A DNA stretch of 64,000 nucleotides from Ectobius pallidus (Eukaryota > Arthropoda > Insecta > Blattodea > Ectobiidae). Under the pieces are notes generated by a model. The model did no database searches, was not told the DNA's origin, and worked only from the letters and a program-made list of their open reading frames with translations. The position numbers were made by a program, and so were the translations under genes. Location of the stretch: the NCBI GenBank assembly GCA_964059195.1, contig CAXKWD010000005.1, forward strand, positions 144,919,686 to 144,983,685, given 5' to 3'. Shown here piece after piece: positions 10,782 through 21,862 of the stretch. The first letter of the stretch is position 1; every line of letters starts with the position of its first letter.

Positions 10782-11376
10782 TCACTCATACCCTGAGGGT
10801 GTGGCAATATTCTTCATCATCTCTTGGGTATTCTTAATTTCTTCTGGTATCATTACCAATTTCAATCGTACCTTACGTTGGGCTCGCCAGTTGTGGCAAT
10901 ATTTATATATATATATTTCTATTATAACAGTGTCCTTCTTGTCCCTACATTCTATGAGCAGAGCGTTATTGGATAGGTTTTTGATGTTGTTGATACCTAA
11001 TTTTAGGGCTTTAGGGTCGACCGAATCTTTTATTAATTTCTTCATTGTTTGTGAATTAGTGTTTTGATCCGCCAGTTTGATAATTAGTCCAGCTGTTTGA
11101 GAATCTCCGCTAGAATGCGCCACTGGGTTTATCCTTGGTTGGTGGTTACTCTGACTGTCAGTAGGTGTCGCTATAGGTTTGTCATGGCTCCTTCAAGGGC
11201 TCTGACCAAGCCTTTTGTAAGGATTTTTCCAAGCCAAGAAACATGCCACCTTCTTCTTTTAGTAATCTATCCATATTACTGCGAGAAATCAGTGCATGTT
11301 TAACCTTTTCAAGATGATCACAAGCGACCGCTACCAATTCACTTCTAGCCTCCTCCGCCATCTTGGCTGAACTCAA
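10782..11376 (-). pseudogene. LINE ORF1 (gag-like) remnant
   Basis: Two minus-strand frames. The first (11376-11182) starts MSSAKMAEEARSELVAV and reads as a helical region. The second (11123-10782) contains GINNIKNLSNNALLIECRDK, the pattern at the start of the RNA-binding half of gag-like ORF1 proteins in R1/I/Jockey-type LINEs. A frame change lies between them, and the CCHC knuckles and the whole of ORF2 are missing. It is an old fragment of a different LINE family from the one at 5.5-9.5 kb. Confidence 0.5.
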
Positions 11377-11557
11377 ATCAATTATTTCTATACAGCCAAC
11401 ACCTTCAAAACGAATATTTTTTCAAACATGCCATCTTTTTTGTTTTTATCGTAGAAATGAAGATTTTTAGCAGAAACTATCAATTTCCACGAATATCTCG
11501 AGAAATTTACAACCATAAATCAGTCACATTTGTGATAAATCGTGCATATACTTCTTG

Positions 11558-12150
11558 CTACAAACTGCACATACCTGTGTTATAATATACAAAGCAGCCA
11601 AACAAAGAGTAGTCCACACACACTGCGTAATGCACATCCTCCCTAGACAACACTGAGAAACAGAATGAAATAGCAGCTTGCCCTTTCCTTTCCCTGTGTG
11701 CTGTTTTAGTGTGTGAAGGTAGGCTATGTAATTTCACTGGCGATATATAAAGATTCATCAAACTTGTGTTAAGACTCTCTTGCTCTATGTCACGTGGTTT
11801 CTCTTCAGATATTTCACTGTTAAGATCACTGGTTTCTTCTTTTTCTCTTATCATTACATATATTCTTTTACGACACACAGTACATAACTTTTGGCCTGGA
11901 ACAATATTCACCATAGGTACTTTAGTCTTTATTTCTTTTGCAAATGCTAAGGATACCACATGCAAATGTTTTGTCATTTTCCTGCTGTGACTTTCAAATG
12001 GATCCAAACAGACTTTGTGCATAAATTTAACATACCTATTGCAATACACTTCATAATGATGAAAGCACACTGAAGTTTGATGCAGTTCCTCCTTCCTCAA
12101 AGATGTTGGGCGCCTTGCACAAACCGGATGGTTTGTGCTAAATTTATATT
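11558..12150 (-). pseudogene. N-terminal fragment of the 12.3-17.0 kb transposase family
   Basis: A minus-strand frame opens before 12100 and includes HPVCARRPTSLRKEELHQT, then KVCLDPFESHSRK and PGQKLCTVCRKRI. The paired cysteines (CLDPF, LCTVC) look like a zinc-binding N-terminal domain. In the transposase family of the neighbouring element, a domain of this kind precedes the part seen at 16.4-13.2 kb. Here it stands downstream of that element in reading direction, so it belongs to a second, older copy into which the 12291-16957 element probably inserted. Homology fades by about 11690. Confidence 0.45.
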
Positions 12151-12290
12151 TATTTGAAGAATTTGAAATCTGCTCCGGCTAGGCCTATCGGGTGCGAGCA
12201 GTCGACTAATCCTCAGGGGCTGAGAGTGAAGGCAACTTAGGTATTATTTGTTATTTAATAATAATAATAATAATATGAGGAGACGCGACT

Positions 12291-12820
12291 GGGTCATTCC
12301 ATGTCAAATCAACCAATTCTACTATGAGATTTGAACCTTGACCTCTCAGATTTGTATGATTTTTTTTTCAGGTATTGCACCCCCTAAATCTAGTTTAAAT
12401 TTCAAATTTCAAATTTTTCTGACTTTTGGTTTTTGAGTTACAAGGGTTTAAAAATCCAAAAAACTATGGTTTTCTATCGCTTTAAGATCATTATAAAATG
12501 CTATAGCTAAAAAACTATACCACCTAGAGAGCTCAAACTTGCACCATTGTTTTCCTCTGAAAATTCCCTTTAATTTGATATATCACAGAGCTATGTTGCT
12601 TAATTTTTGAAATGTTAAAAAAGTTCCCAAAAAACCTTTTTTTGAAATTTCAAAAATACGTACCCTCGGATTTTTTTGGAAAAATTATATATGTTGTACA
12701 CTCTAATTGACTACATGCATGCAAAATTTCAAAATGGGATCTCAGTGGGTTCTTATTTAAAAAAATATTTGACTACCAGAATACATGATAGTGAGATGTA
12801 TAGCAGACTATTTCTAGGCT
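12291..12820. repeat. Left terminal inverted repeat
   Basis: About 530 bp, inverted against 16439-16957. It includes TTTGAAATTTCAAAAATACG and TTTGATATATCACAGAGC. The identity is high but not perfect; several single-base changes and small indels show the element is not new. Confidence 0.9.
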
Positions 12821-13244
12821 AAGAATACTAAGGTACATAGGCTAATTCTACCAAACTTAAATTATTTAGATAGCGTTCATATGTAACATTTCCCTCTTAT
12901 TGCTTGTTAATTAAATGATGTGTAGTGTTGTTTTTAATTTAATTTATATACAACACGCTAATAGTGAAATTTTGAACAAAGCCACTCACCTTGAATCATC
13001 CAAAACTCTTAGTAATATCAACTCATATAGCTTTAAATGGTAGAGGTTATCTTTTGCTTCGTTTTCCAGTATTATTTGTATCCTAATCATTTACAAAGAA
13101 TCCCATATAAAAGAAATGGGTAAAAGTTGTTTCACCTTGTGAAAAAGTTTAACTTGTTGATATTTGCGTGGATAGAACTATATTTCTTACAATATTAGGT
13201 GTTTACCGTACATAGTTAATAGTATTTATACACTTTAAAAGATT
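12821..13244. other. Non-coding interior of the long-TIR element
   Basis: AT-rich DNA between the left TIR and the transposase stop codon. It probably forms the 3' untranslated part of the minus-strand transcript. Confidence 0.5.
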
Positions 13245-16200
13245 TCACTGAGGGTAACACAATTTAAATGTTTCTTTTTGATCTTTTTTAAGATAATTTT
13301 CCAAAGCAAGAGAGGACAGCTTTATTTCTTCAGCACTTAGAGTGTAAGTTCTTTCCATTGCTGTAGTTGGATCCACTGTTTGCAAAAGAGTGTTTCCTGG
13401 GACATCTAATAAATCTCTTGGTTGTGGAAAACAAAAAAAAAAACGGGCTGGACCTTTTGGGTGTAAAAAATGTATTCCATAAATGCCATTGTGTTTTTCT
13501 TCAATGCATCCTGTCACAAAACCAGCATCAATGTTTTCCAAATCTGATGGTGTTATTTGGTTCACTGTTGTCACACATTCAAGAGATTCATCAAGGCTGA
13601 AATGATAAGGCTTGACAGTAATTTGACTCTGTGTGGAGTTTATATGAGTGAAACTTTTGTGTTCCTACAATCGCTTTTGATTCACTGAGCCGAGAAAGTA
13701 ATCATTCTTTAGTTCTTCGTAGTCTTCTGTTGTGCAATATTCAAAGTCAATGTTTTTTATATTTTCCAAGGCAAATTCATAAAGTTCTTTGGGTGTTAAA
13801 ATTTGTTGGTCATATGGCCTTTTAAGCTGGCTAAAAGCTAGCCGCTTAACAGTTCCGCCAAGGCCATCACATGCACTCTTGCCATGGGATGTTGCAAAGA
13901 ACTCCCACTCTGCCTCAACTTCAAAATCTGTTTTATGCAAGCATAGATTAAGGAAGTTTTTCTTATTCTTATACTGGGCAGCGCTCCCATCAGGAAAGTA
14001 AGTAATCTTTTTAAGTGCAAAAGGCAAGGTTTGCTTTAAGCTTTCTAGCAGTTTTTTCTGGAATACATAGAAAGCGACTGTATTAAGTTCCAGGTAATCT
14101 GATATAAAAACATACTGCAGGTGGTTTAGTTTCCCCTCCCATTGCAACGCTCCCACCTCTTAACCCTTTCTTCTTCTTCACCTGTGGAGCGCACTGTCTC
14201 AGCTTGGCCGACCCTAAATGAAATGACTAGAAGGGAAATACAAAGATGGGGAACATTACGTAACGAAGACCATATAAAATGGCTTTAGATGGTCTTCGCG
14301 GCTGAGAAGAGAAACTTTGTATGTGAAAGCAAACAGTACTTTTATTAATTAAAATAAAATTCATTATAGCCTGATGGGCTAGCGATTATAAAATATTTAC
14401 AGTATTCCCACAAGAGGGATAAATCATATTGAAATCAAATAATTATTAAAATAAATTATATTACTGCCTGATGGGCCACACAAAAGAAAGATTACTTTAT
14501 ATTACAACATAGGTCTGATTGACCTAAATCAAATTATGTTAATTGTTTACATTGTTCCCGTAGAAGGGATAAAATTAAAACATGTTACATACTTATTTTA
14601 CATATCTCGGCCCAACACATTATTTAAACATTAGTTTAACACACTAAATTAAATGGGCGCTAATAGTTTTAAAATAAAAGATACTTTTAAAACTTACATA
14701 CATAACTTCCCGCCAGACATCCCTGGACAGGAACCATTGGTCCGGATTGCAATCTGGTGTCACCTAAATACTACATGGTAACGTGAATCGACACCCATAA
14801 TAAATAAAATAAGCAATCGGATGAAAAGAACACCAGATTATAATAAACTCACTATTTAAGTGCAATCGTGTTTGACAATGCACACAAACCAAATTAAATA
14901 TCAGCAAGGACAAGAATTGGAAAATAAAAACACCAGAGGTGAAGCCTCAGAAAAACTTTAGTAAACCCGCATGTTTACAGAAACTAATTTACAAATCAAG
15001 CACCAAATTAAAATCAAAGGACCCGTCCTTAAAAATCATGAACCAGATACTAGTTACAGTAAACGATTATACAAATAAAATTGGATTCACGTACCTCTGA
15101 AATCCTAACATGGCCGTCCTTTCAGACGCCATTGTGTGTTGTTTACCCTGCTTCATGGCGACACAAGGTTGCAACCCCGACCACAAACAACTAGATTATG
15201 AGAGAGCGTTTCTTGTGTTACCTGGCCTTTTATACTGTAGTCCCCCTCTCTTCTGTTTAGCGGGTGACCGGTATAACCAATTAGAATAGTGATTACATAG
15301 TTAATAAACAAATGACTGATAAAAATTAAGACGACGAATCGAGAAACAAGAGACAGGCCAGCGCGGAGTAGCTTCCTAGCCTGGCGCTCACGCGCATCTC
15401 CTCCGCACATCAGCATTGCAGTGGTATGACTTCACAATTCCCCTCTCTACACGAAGCAGTCTCCCCCTCAGAGCGAGCGCTTCCGAAGCAACACGAAGAT
15501 AAATACAATAGAACGGAAATCTCTCTCTCTCGCAACAAAGAACTGAAACATTCTTGATTAAAACGTCCCATACTAATCACTCCCATACATTAATTAAAAC
15601 TTTATCATACTTCCATACTGTTATAATCCCTTTGAGCCAATAGCCTGCCTTACAAAATAAATATTATTTTTAATATTGGCTCACCATTTGTAATATATTA
15701 TGATGAAAGGATGCAGTGTAGCTTGGCTTGTAGTCCAGTGGAATGATTGTATTTTGGCTTGTACGACGAAAGAGTAGTTTTCCGCAAAAATCACAGTTGA
15801 CTACTACATGGCCTTCAGTTAAATTTTCCTTGATTTCGCTTTAGTATTCTTTCTGCTGACTAGCTATAAATGAATGAGTTCTGGGCTTTGTTAGTGTGTC
15901 CAAAAACTCATCAATAAAGTCATCACTACATTACTACAGTTTCCATCACACACCTATCTACAGTTACCCACTTTTTCATTGAACTTTGTATTCAATAATT
16001 CTTGAAGTCTAGGAACACCAGGTCATTCTTTACAAACATTCATAAAACAATGTTGAGATGGTGGATAGCACATCATCTTGACCAGAGTGATAAGATTTCA
16101 AAGCAGTGTCATCCCCATCTAATACAAAATTTTGCATTTTTTCACTGTACATCATTAGCTTAATGTTTCGGTGTAAGGTACACACACAGACAGTATGTGC

Positions 16201-16436
16201 GCCACTTTTTCCAGCCAGGATACAGTTCTTCGGCCTCAGGTCGCAAAACTTTGAAAAACCAATTTTGTTTGCTGGGAATTTTTCCTTAAATAATTGGTAT
16301 ATTTCTTGTAAATTTGCCAATACTAGTCTCTTTTGTACCTGGATCTTTCCATCTTTATTTCCTATGGTCACACAATCTTTTTTCCCTGGCATCATTCTAC
16401 TAATGTCGTCAGAATTGTAGAAGTCTTTTACAGAGT
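13245..16436 (-). pseudogene. Transposase of the long-TIR element, split
   Basis: Reading runs from about 16436 (DSVKDFYNSDDISRMMPGKK) through KIGFSKFCDLRPKNCILAG and HTVCVCTLHRN. After a frame change near 15950 comes ENYSFVVQAKIQSFHW (about 15790-15720). The gene is then interrupted by the solo LTR and resumes at 14138 with FISDYLELNTVAFYVF, YFPDGSAAQYKNKKNF and ATSHGKSACDGLGGTVKR, ending at 13245. The acidic residues in FPDGSA and SACDGLGG are likely catalytic. I know this protein as a widespread, usually unnamed arthropod and cnidarian repeat protein. At least two further frame changes (near 13640 and 15800-15950) make it inactive. Confidence 0.65.
14143..15683 (-). mobile_element. Solo LTR inserted in the transposase gene
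   Basis: Bounded by TGCAACGC at 14143 and GGCTCA at 15683, so it starts TG and ends CA on either strand. Both flanks are CCAT (14139-14142 and 15684-15687). On the minus strand a TATA box (TATAAAAG) lies at about 15234-15227, about 450 bp from the 5' end, and an AATAAA lies near 14345. Removing it with one CCAT rejoins the transposase frame exactly. No internal gag or pol is present, as expected after LTR-LTR recombination. The family is unknown. Confidence 0.8.
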
Positions 16437-16438
16437 CA

Positions 16439-16957
16439 GCCTAGAAATAGTCCACTATACACCTCACTAGCATGTAATCTGGTAGTCAAATATTTTTTTA
16501 AACAAGAACCCATTGAGATCCCATCTTGAAATTTTGCATGCATGTAGTCAATTAGAGTGGACAACACATATAATTTTTCCAAAAAAATCCGAGGGTACGT
16601 ATTTTTGAAATTTCAAAAAACGTTTTTTGGGAACTTTTTTAACATTTCAAAAATTAAGAAACATAGCTCTGTGATATATCAAATTAAAGGGAATTTTCAG
16701 AGGAAAAAAATGGTGCAAGTTTGAGCTCTCTAGATGGTATAGTTTTTTTAGCTATAGCATTTTATATTGATCTTAAAGTGATAGAAAACCGTAGTTTTTT
16801 GGATTTTTCAACCCTTGTAACTCACAAACCAAAAGTCAGAAAAATTTTAAATTTTAAATTTAAACTAGTTTTGGGGAGTACAATACCTGAAAAAAAAATC
16901 ACACATATCTGAGAGGTCAAGGTTTAGACTGTTGGTTGATTTGACATGGAATGACCC
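16439..16957. repeat. Right terminal inverted repeat
   Basis: Complement of 12291-12820. The outer end reads GGAATGACCC followed by the GACT duplication. Confidence 0.9.
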
Positions 16958-17227
16958 GACTGCCTTTTTATAGTTTCAGTTTTTAAGTTTACATGCCCGT
17001 AACAACATTTTTGTAAGTGTTAGACAAATTCTGACACCAGATTTGAACTTAGCCGTCCTTTTTGCATTGGAATGATCATGTGTTATGGTTCTTCTAACAT
17101 TCACAGGCATGGTACAAGCAAAAATGTAACAATCTGCACACATAACCTACTCCTGTCCCTACTCTATTCTTCCTAAAACATGATACTTTGAAAGAAGTGT
17201 ATCGCTGAATCTATAACAGACAAGAAG

Positions 17228-17965
17228 CTAAAAATTCAGATCTTTGTTTCTCATGCATATGGGAACCACACTACAAATTTTCATCAAAATCTGAGACCGG
17301 AGGGTTACATGCCCAGTCTCATCATCATAGAATAATTCAACATCAGTATCTAGAAGCCACTTCGGCAATTGAAACTCACCCTCTTTTTGCAGTGGAATAT
17401 CTTCTTTGACCCAGTGGTATGCTTTTTTATTTTTCTTGGACAATTTGCGAACAGTGACACCTTCTTCTGAACACGTGGTACTATGCATATGTTACTATTG
17501 CGTGGGTGGCTGGAAGAAGTTGTGGGAGAACTTTCTGATTTAGATCCACCATTGCTGCTTTTATTGAAGCTTCAGCTTGAGACAGAAGTTGATTATCAGA
17601 AAGTCTGTCTAAATTATTATCATCCTCATCACCACTGTCTTCATCTGACCCGTCAGGTGGTAGAACAGATATCTGGGCTTCCAGAACATCATCTTCTTAG
17701 GCCAGAAGATCAAGGATTTCTTGTGTACTGAGTCTGAAATAAAATAAAATGAAATAAATTTACACCTAGGCATTCGTGCCCTTTGTTCCCAAATGGGAAC
17801 ATCAAACTTTAGAAGCATATAGTCACAATGTTTGAAAACATATGTATTTCAAACATACCTGTATATACTCAAGTCACATAATCAATTAGTAGCAATGTTG
17901 CATAGAAATTATAAATTATTACCAGATAATAAAAGTATAATTACTTACGATTTACGATAAGCCAT
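17228..17965 (-). pseudogene. piggyBac-like transposase, 5' part only
   Basis: A 17 nt first exon (17965-17949, MAYRK plus two bases) ends at GTAAGTAA. A TTTATTTCAG acceptor at about 17733 leads into STQEILDLLA, a TAA stop, then EDDVLEAQISVLPPDGSDED and an acidic run, which is the usual N-terminal pattern of piggyBac-derived proteins. The reading breaks at about 17490 (stop after HAIVTYA) and resumes in another frame with KKAYHWVKEDIPLQKEG (17488-17228). The DDD catalytic core is absent. The long-TIR element ends 270 bp away. Confidence 0.65.
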
Positions 17966-18092
17966 CACAACCAGTTACAGCTTCAATAAACACTAATAAC
18001 ACCTGTAACAACGGACTAAAAAATATATAAGATCTGCTAACTTAAGCATTGTTGTCAACAGAAAGAGACTGCAGAACAAAATTACTTCTATA
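17966..18092. other. Spacer upstream of the piggyBac fragment
   Basis: Short upstream region. No TTAA-flanked piggyBac end was recognised. Confidence 0.3.
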
Positions 18093-18766
18093 TACAGGGA
18101 GGCCATTTTATGCGGAAACTTTTTAACAGCGTTGCCCCTGCTCACACTTTCCCCGCTGTTGTGCTTGCACCGGGGGGGGGGGGCCGTGTTCCGTTACTAC
18201 CGGCAAATCAAGACTTTAGAAACACTTCAACCAATTTATTATCAAAATAGGCCTACGTGTAGAGGCTATTACTCACCATTTATTTGAGATACTGTTGAAA
18301 ATGACCCCGTCAGCAGTAAGACATGCCTCACATCGTTTAAACAAATTATTTGCCACTTTCTGTAATTCCGCTTCGGTAATACACTGCACTGCACGTGTTA
18401 TTTCGGCCTTAAGTTCTTCTAAGGTATGAGGATTATTTCGGTAAACTTTTCCCTTTAGGTATCCCCAAAGATAATAATCACAGTACGTTAGGTCGGCTGA
18501 TCTAGGGGGCTAATTATCCTGTCATCAAAAACTTCATGTAAAGTTCCTATAGAAATGAGCGGAATGCGCTGTGGCTCCATCCTGTTGAAAATATCCATAA
18601 TCCCTTTCTTCCTGTGTCAATTCGTTAAGAAATGGACGCAACATTGTTGTCACATAGAAATCTGAGTTTACACGCCCTTCAAACAAATAATGGCCTAATT
18701 ATCCGCTGCACGCTTACCGCAATGCGGCAGCGATGCGAGGTTTCCTCATAAAATGGACTCACTGTA
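18093..18766 (-). mobile_element. Internally deleted mariner-like element
   Basis: Ends match over about 27 bp: left CAGGGAGGCCATTTTATG after TA, right the complement of CAGTGAGTCCATTTTATG before TA. TA flanks at 18091-18092 and 18767-18768 are the target duplication. On the minus strand the interior encodes the transposase C-terminal third: YGYFQQDGATAHSAHFYRN, then RSADLTYCDYYLWGYLKGK (third catalytic acidic residue in CDYYLWG) and a helical tail ending ISNKW. The N-terminal HTH and first catalytic Asp are deleted and at least one frame break is present. Confidence 0.8.
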
Positions 18767-18768
18767 TA

Positions 18769-19100
18769 ATACAAATAGGAAATAAAAATCAATAAAATTG
18801 TGTTCCCAACTGCTTGAAAAATCGATATTTTACACAGACATACAAAAAATCCTCTTGTTGAAAGTAAAACTGCCTTTCATATTATTATTATTCAACGCAT
18901 TGGTGTCTGGGATGGACAAGGACAAGAGAGAAGGGGTTAAAGTAGCCTAATATTACCGGCGTATTCCTTTTAAATAGTTCAATCTATAACAGCCAGTTTC
19001 ACATTATCCACAGCCAAACATAAAGCATATTTTATTAATACAATTGGAAGCATTGGGTTTTTGTTTCTTATACTTATTTACAACAACCAGTGGCACAAGT
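18769..19100. other. No gene seen
   Basis: AT-rich spacer. It may include the unrecognised 3' end of the neighbouring Tc1-like element. Confidence 0.35.
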
Positions 19101-19610
19101 GGAGCTTCGTCTGCCAGGTGGTCTTTTCCCCAGTAATGGTTTTCAACGTTCTGTGGATGTTTTACACATTTTTTCCACAGCTGGCGTAACTGTCTTTAAT
19201 ATCTCTTTACATAAATCTCTTGTCACTGTTATGCTATTTCCATTTTCAGCTGATTTTAGCTATATTATTTTTAACTAATGCCCAAATTAGTTCGATGGCA
19301 TTTAATTTGCAGTGGGCTACTGGAAGCGATATCAGTTTGACATCTGGGTGGTTCTCTTGAATAATAATTTCTAGTATATTTTTTGGAACTCCAAAATGAG
19401 GTTTGGCATGTTGGATTAATGCAGCTTTTGTAAGTTGTGTGTGGTGGAAAATAAATATTTTTCTTTCGTATCCATTCTGTAATACCCTTTTTTAACCATG
19501 ACAGTAGGTTTTTTGGTTTCAGGGTCCAATTTCTTATGGTAGGGAGCTTGATCAATGACTACCGCAGATTTCTTTGGAAAAATTCCTACGAAACCATTCC
19601 TGAAAGACAT
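19101..19610 (-). pseudogene. Tc1/mariner-superfamily DDE transposase remnant
   Basis: Two overlapping frames on the minus strand make up the C-terminal half. SAVVIDQAPYHKKLDPE holds the second catalytic Asp; KKGITEWIRKKNIYFPPHT follows, then KCHRTNLG and, in another frame, NAIELIWALVKN with the catalytic Glu. Frame changes lie near 19480 and 19330. The same type of protein occurs at 37.7-38.4 and 45.2-46.4 kb in this window. The upstream end stops sharply where the zinc-finger repeats begin. Confidence 0.6.
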
Positions 19611-20093
19611 TTTGTTGTAAGCAAATAGGATGAATTTTCTGTATATGTTCAGTTCAGAAGAATTTCTCGTGTGATATCTGTACCAAGAAATTTTGTTGTA
19701 CGAAAATGAAAAGAATTATCTATGTTCAGCTCAGAAGCATTTCTCGTGTGATATCTGTACCAAGAAATTTTGTTGTACGAAAATGAGAAGAATTATATCT
19801 ATGTTCAGCACAGAAGCAAATCTCGTGTGATATCTGTAAAGGAGTGGATAGAATTATCTCTACACGTTCAGCATAGAAGCAAATCTTGTGAGATTTCTAT
19901 ACCAGTACATTTTGTTGTAAGGAAATAGGAAAAATTGTTTGTATACATTCAGCACTCAAGCATTTTTCGTGTGATGTCTGTATCAAGACTTCTTCTTGTA
20001 AGAAAATGGGAAGAATTATCTGTATACTCGTAATTTCAGCACAGAAAAAAACTTGTGTGATATCTGTACCAAGACATTTTGTTGTAAGATGAG
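19607..20093 (+). repeat. Degenerate C2H2 zinc-finger repeat array I
   Basis: About six imperfect ~81 bp units sharing CTCGTGTGATATCTGTACC and ACATTTTGTTGTAAG. Translated on the plus strand each gives a C2H2-like finger start (FSCDICTK) with a spoiled linker (HSAQK in place of TGEKP). Indels break the frame in most units. It looks like an exon of a KRAB/ZAD-type zinc-finger gene decayed into a satellite-like repeat. The same unit occurs at 22975-23310. Confidence 0.6.
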
Positions 20094-20583
20094 GCAGTGT
20101 AAATTGTAGGCATAATTAATATTAATAAATTGTAGGTGTATTTTAATATTAACCCCAAATGAAGTATGTTCTTATTATAATTAAGATAGAATACATTTAC
20201 AATAGCATTAAGTCTGAAAGCCGACAATGTATTAGCAAGCTTTCATAACGCTTGCACTAAGCGGTGAACTTCCCCATTCAATAGGGAAGGAGAACAATTG
20301 AAGCACCCAGAAAGAGAAGTTCTAGGTCCGTGAGGGTAATGAATAAAAATAAGTAATTGCTTTTTCTGACATTTTTCAAGCAATTCCTTATAATTTTATG
20401 ACTAAAACTTATAGCATTGCTGTTTCTTACAGCAATTGCTAGACTTACAAAGCAATTACTGTGAACTCCAATAAAAGCCTAGAACTCTCTACCCATTCGT
20501 TAACATTTTATGAATAAAGTTTAGTAATTGCTATCCATTAGCAGCAGTTGCTTTATATTTTCTAAGGCAGGTCAGCAGGTGTC
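20094..20583. other. No gene seen
   Basis: AT-rich. Several variations of an AGCAATTGCTN-type word recur (about 20355-20555), giving short local inverted symmetry. No coding signal. Confidence 0.4.
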
Positions 20584-20796
20584 TTGAGATCAGTCAGAAG
20601 AATTTATTTTACGAACATGGCTACTTTTATGAATATTCGTAAGCGAAAAGTATATAATGTTCATAGAAATAGTGGTGAAAATGATTATAGGAAACTGTAT
20701 AGGATTAGTGAAGTAAATGTGGAGTGGCTTGGTAATCACTACCTAGGTGAATCACGTGAGAAGCGTTCACGTTGTTCTACACTAAATGATTCGTAA
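20584..20796 (+). pseudogene. HARBI1-like N-terminal scrap, plus strand
   Basis: From an in-frame ATG near 20617 the frame reads NMATFMNIRKRKVYNVHR and YRKLYRISEVNVEWLGNHY, the start of a Harbinger nuclease (the helix before the first catalytic domain). It stops at 20794. It faces the Harbinger fragments at 20.8-21.6 kb, so local rearrangement or two insertions are likely. Confidence 0.4.
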
Positions 20797-20838
20797 CACT
20801 TATGTTCACAGCCACATGATGGACCTTGTTTACGTTTT

Positions 20839-21590
20839 TTAACCTGCTTGCCTGTTCTGCTTACATATTCTTATCCTGCATTTCTCTTCCTTTTGATAAT
20901 GTGTCTTTAACACTTTTTTCTTGCACACCATTTTATTGCCGTAAGTAGGCCTACCTAGAAAGTTCGGAAAACCCTCTTTTGATCCCTGGCAGTTCTCTCT
21001 GATTTGGGGATTTATGGACTGTGGTTTCTTCTGGCAAAGTGCATGTGACACTGCTTTCAGTATATGACATGTTGAACTTTCATGCACTCTTACAAGGTCA
21101 CCATTGTTGAATGCTCCAGTTGAATAAAACCTTTGATCCAATATTCATACTTCGTCCACGAAAACTTGCACCAGATTATTTAAGGAAGAAATAGATTAGG
21201 TATTCTAACCTGAGTATTGATGGAGTAGAAGTGCTTCCGGTTGTAGAACCATTGAGCATCCTTCCTTCCAGGAGACACTGTTCGGATATGGGTACAGTCT
21301 ATTGCCCCTATTATCCCTGGAAAGTTGTCTCTGATGGAATACATAGGTAAGAAAACAGAAATGAGAATATTTCTTATTGGTATATCAAACAAAAGTATAT
21401 TGACTAAAAGACCAGTAGACCTACCTAAAAAGTTTGGAAAACTCTTTTGATATGTGGCAGTTCTCTTTGATTTGGGAATTTTATGTACTGTGGCTTCTTC
21501 TGCCGAAGTGCACTGCCTTCACTGTATGACATGTTGAACTTTCATGCACTCCATTGTCAAATGCTCCAGTCGCATAAACCTTTGAAATAA
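20839..21590 (-). pseudogene. HARBI1-like nuclease fragments, partly duplicated
   Basis: Minus strand, reading down. A short copy at 21590-21423 matches the later 21141-20950 (both contain sequence encoding CHILKAVSHALCQKKPQ-like residues). Between them 21392-21180 carries NFPGIIGAIDCTHIRTVSPG with the first DDE Asp (AIDC) and WFYNRKHFYSINTQV, followed by GTTAGA, a plausible donor. The second and third catalytic residues are missing. HARBI1-type nucleases cut Harbinger transposon ends together with a Myb-like partner. Confidence 0.6.
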
Positions 21591-21862
21591 AAACAAAAAT
21601 TATATAGGTCTCAAAGGTACAAAAGTCGCTGAAACTTCATCAAACATTCAGTAAGCCTACCTAACAGTTTATTTCAGAAGCAATGTATGAAATTTGTTAA
21701 TTTACAATACTGTGGCCAGTATCATTGATATGTAGGCCTCAGAGTGGAGAGCATTTTTCATTATTTCCTTCCTCAGTGTTGAATCTTACATAGGGGCCTA
21801 CTTCTGATTCCAAAATAGTTTCTGATGAGTTTAAGATTGTGTCAACATGCAGCACTTTGTGT
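21591..21862. other. Spacer
   Basis: AT-rich sequence between the Harbinger fragments and the viral-type ORF. Nothing supported. Confidence 0.3.

Larger units (their letters stand above)
12291..16957 (-). mobile_element. DNA transposon with ~520 bp terminal inverted repeats
   Basis: The ends match in inverted orientation: GGGTCATTCCATGTCAAATC at 12291 and its complement ending at 16957. The flanks are GACT on both sides (12287-12290, 16958-16961), a 4 bp target duplication. The repeats run inward to about 12820 and 16439. Long TIRs with a 4 bp duplication fit Sola-type elements, among others; the superfamily is not settled. It encodes one transposase on the minus strand and was later split by a solo LTR. 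Without that LTR and one duplicated tetramer it would be about 3.1 kb. Confidence 0.85.

Noticed and set aside
15153..15416. 87-codon ORF within the solo LTR
   Set aside because: It overlaps the LTR promoter region, has no recognisable domain and reads the TATA-box area as protein. Chance ORF.
16721..16912. 63-codon plus-strand ORF
   Set aside because: It lies in the right TIR and is AT-rich. The equivalent in the left TIR is not open.
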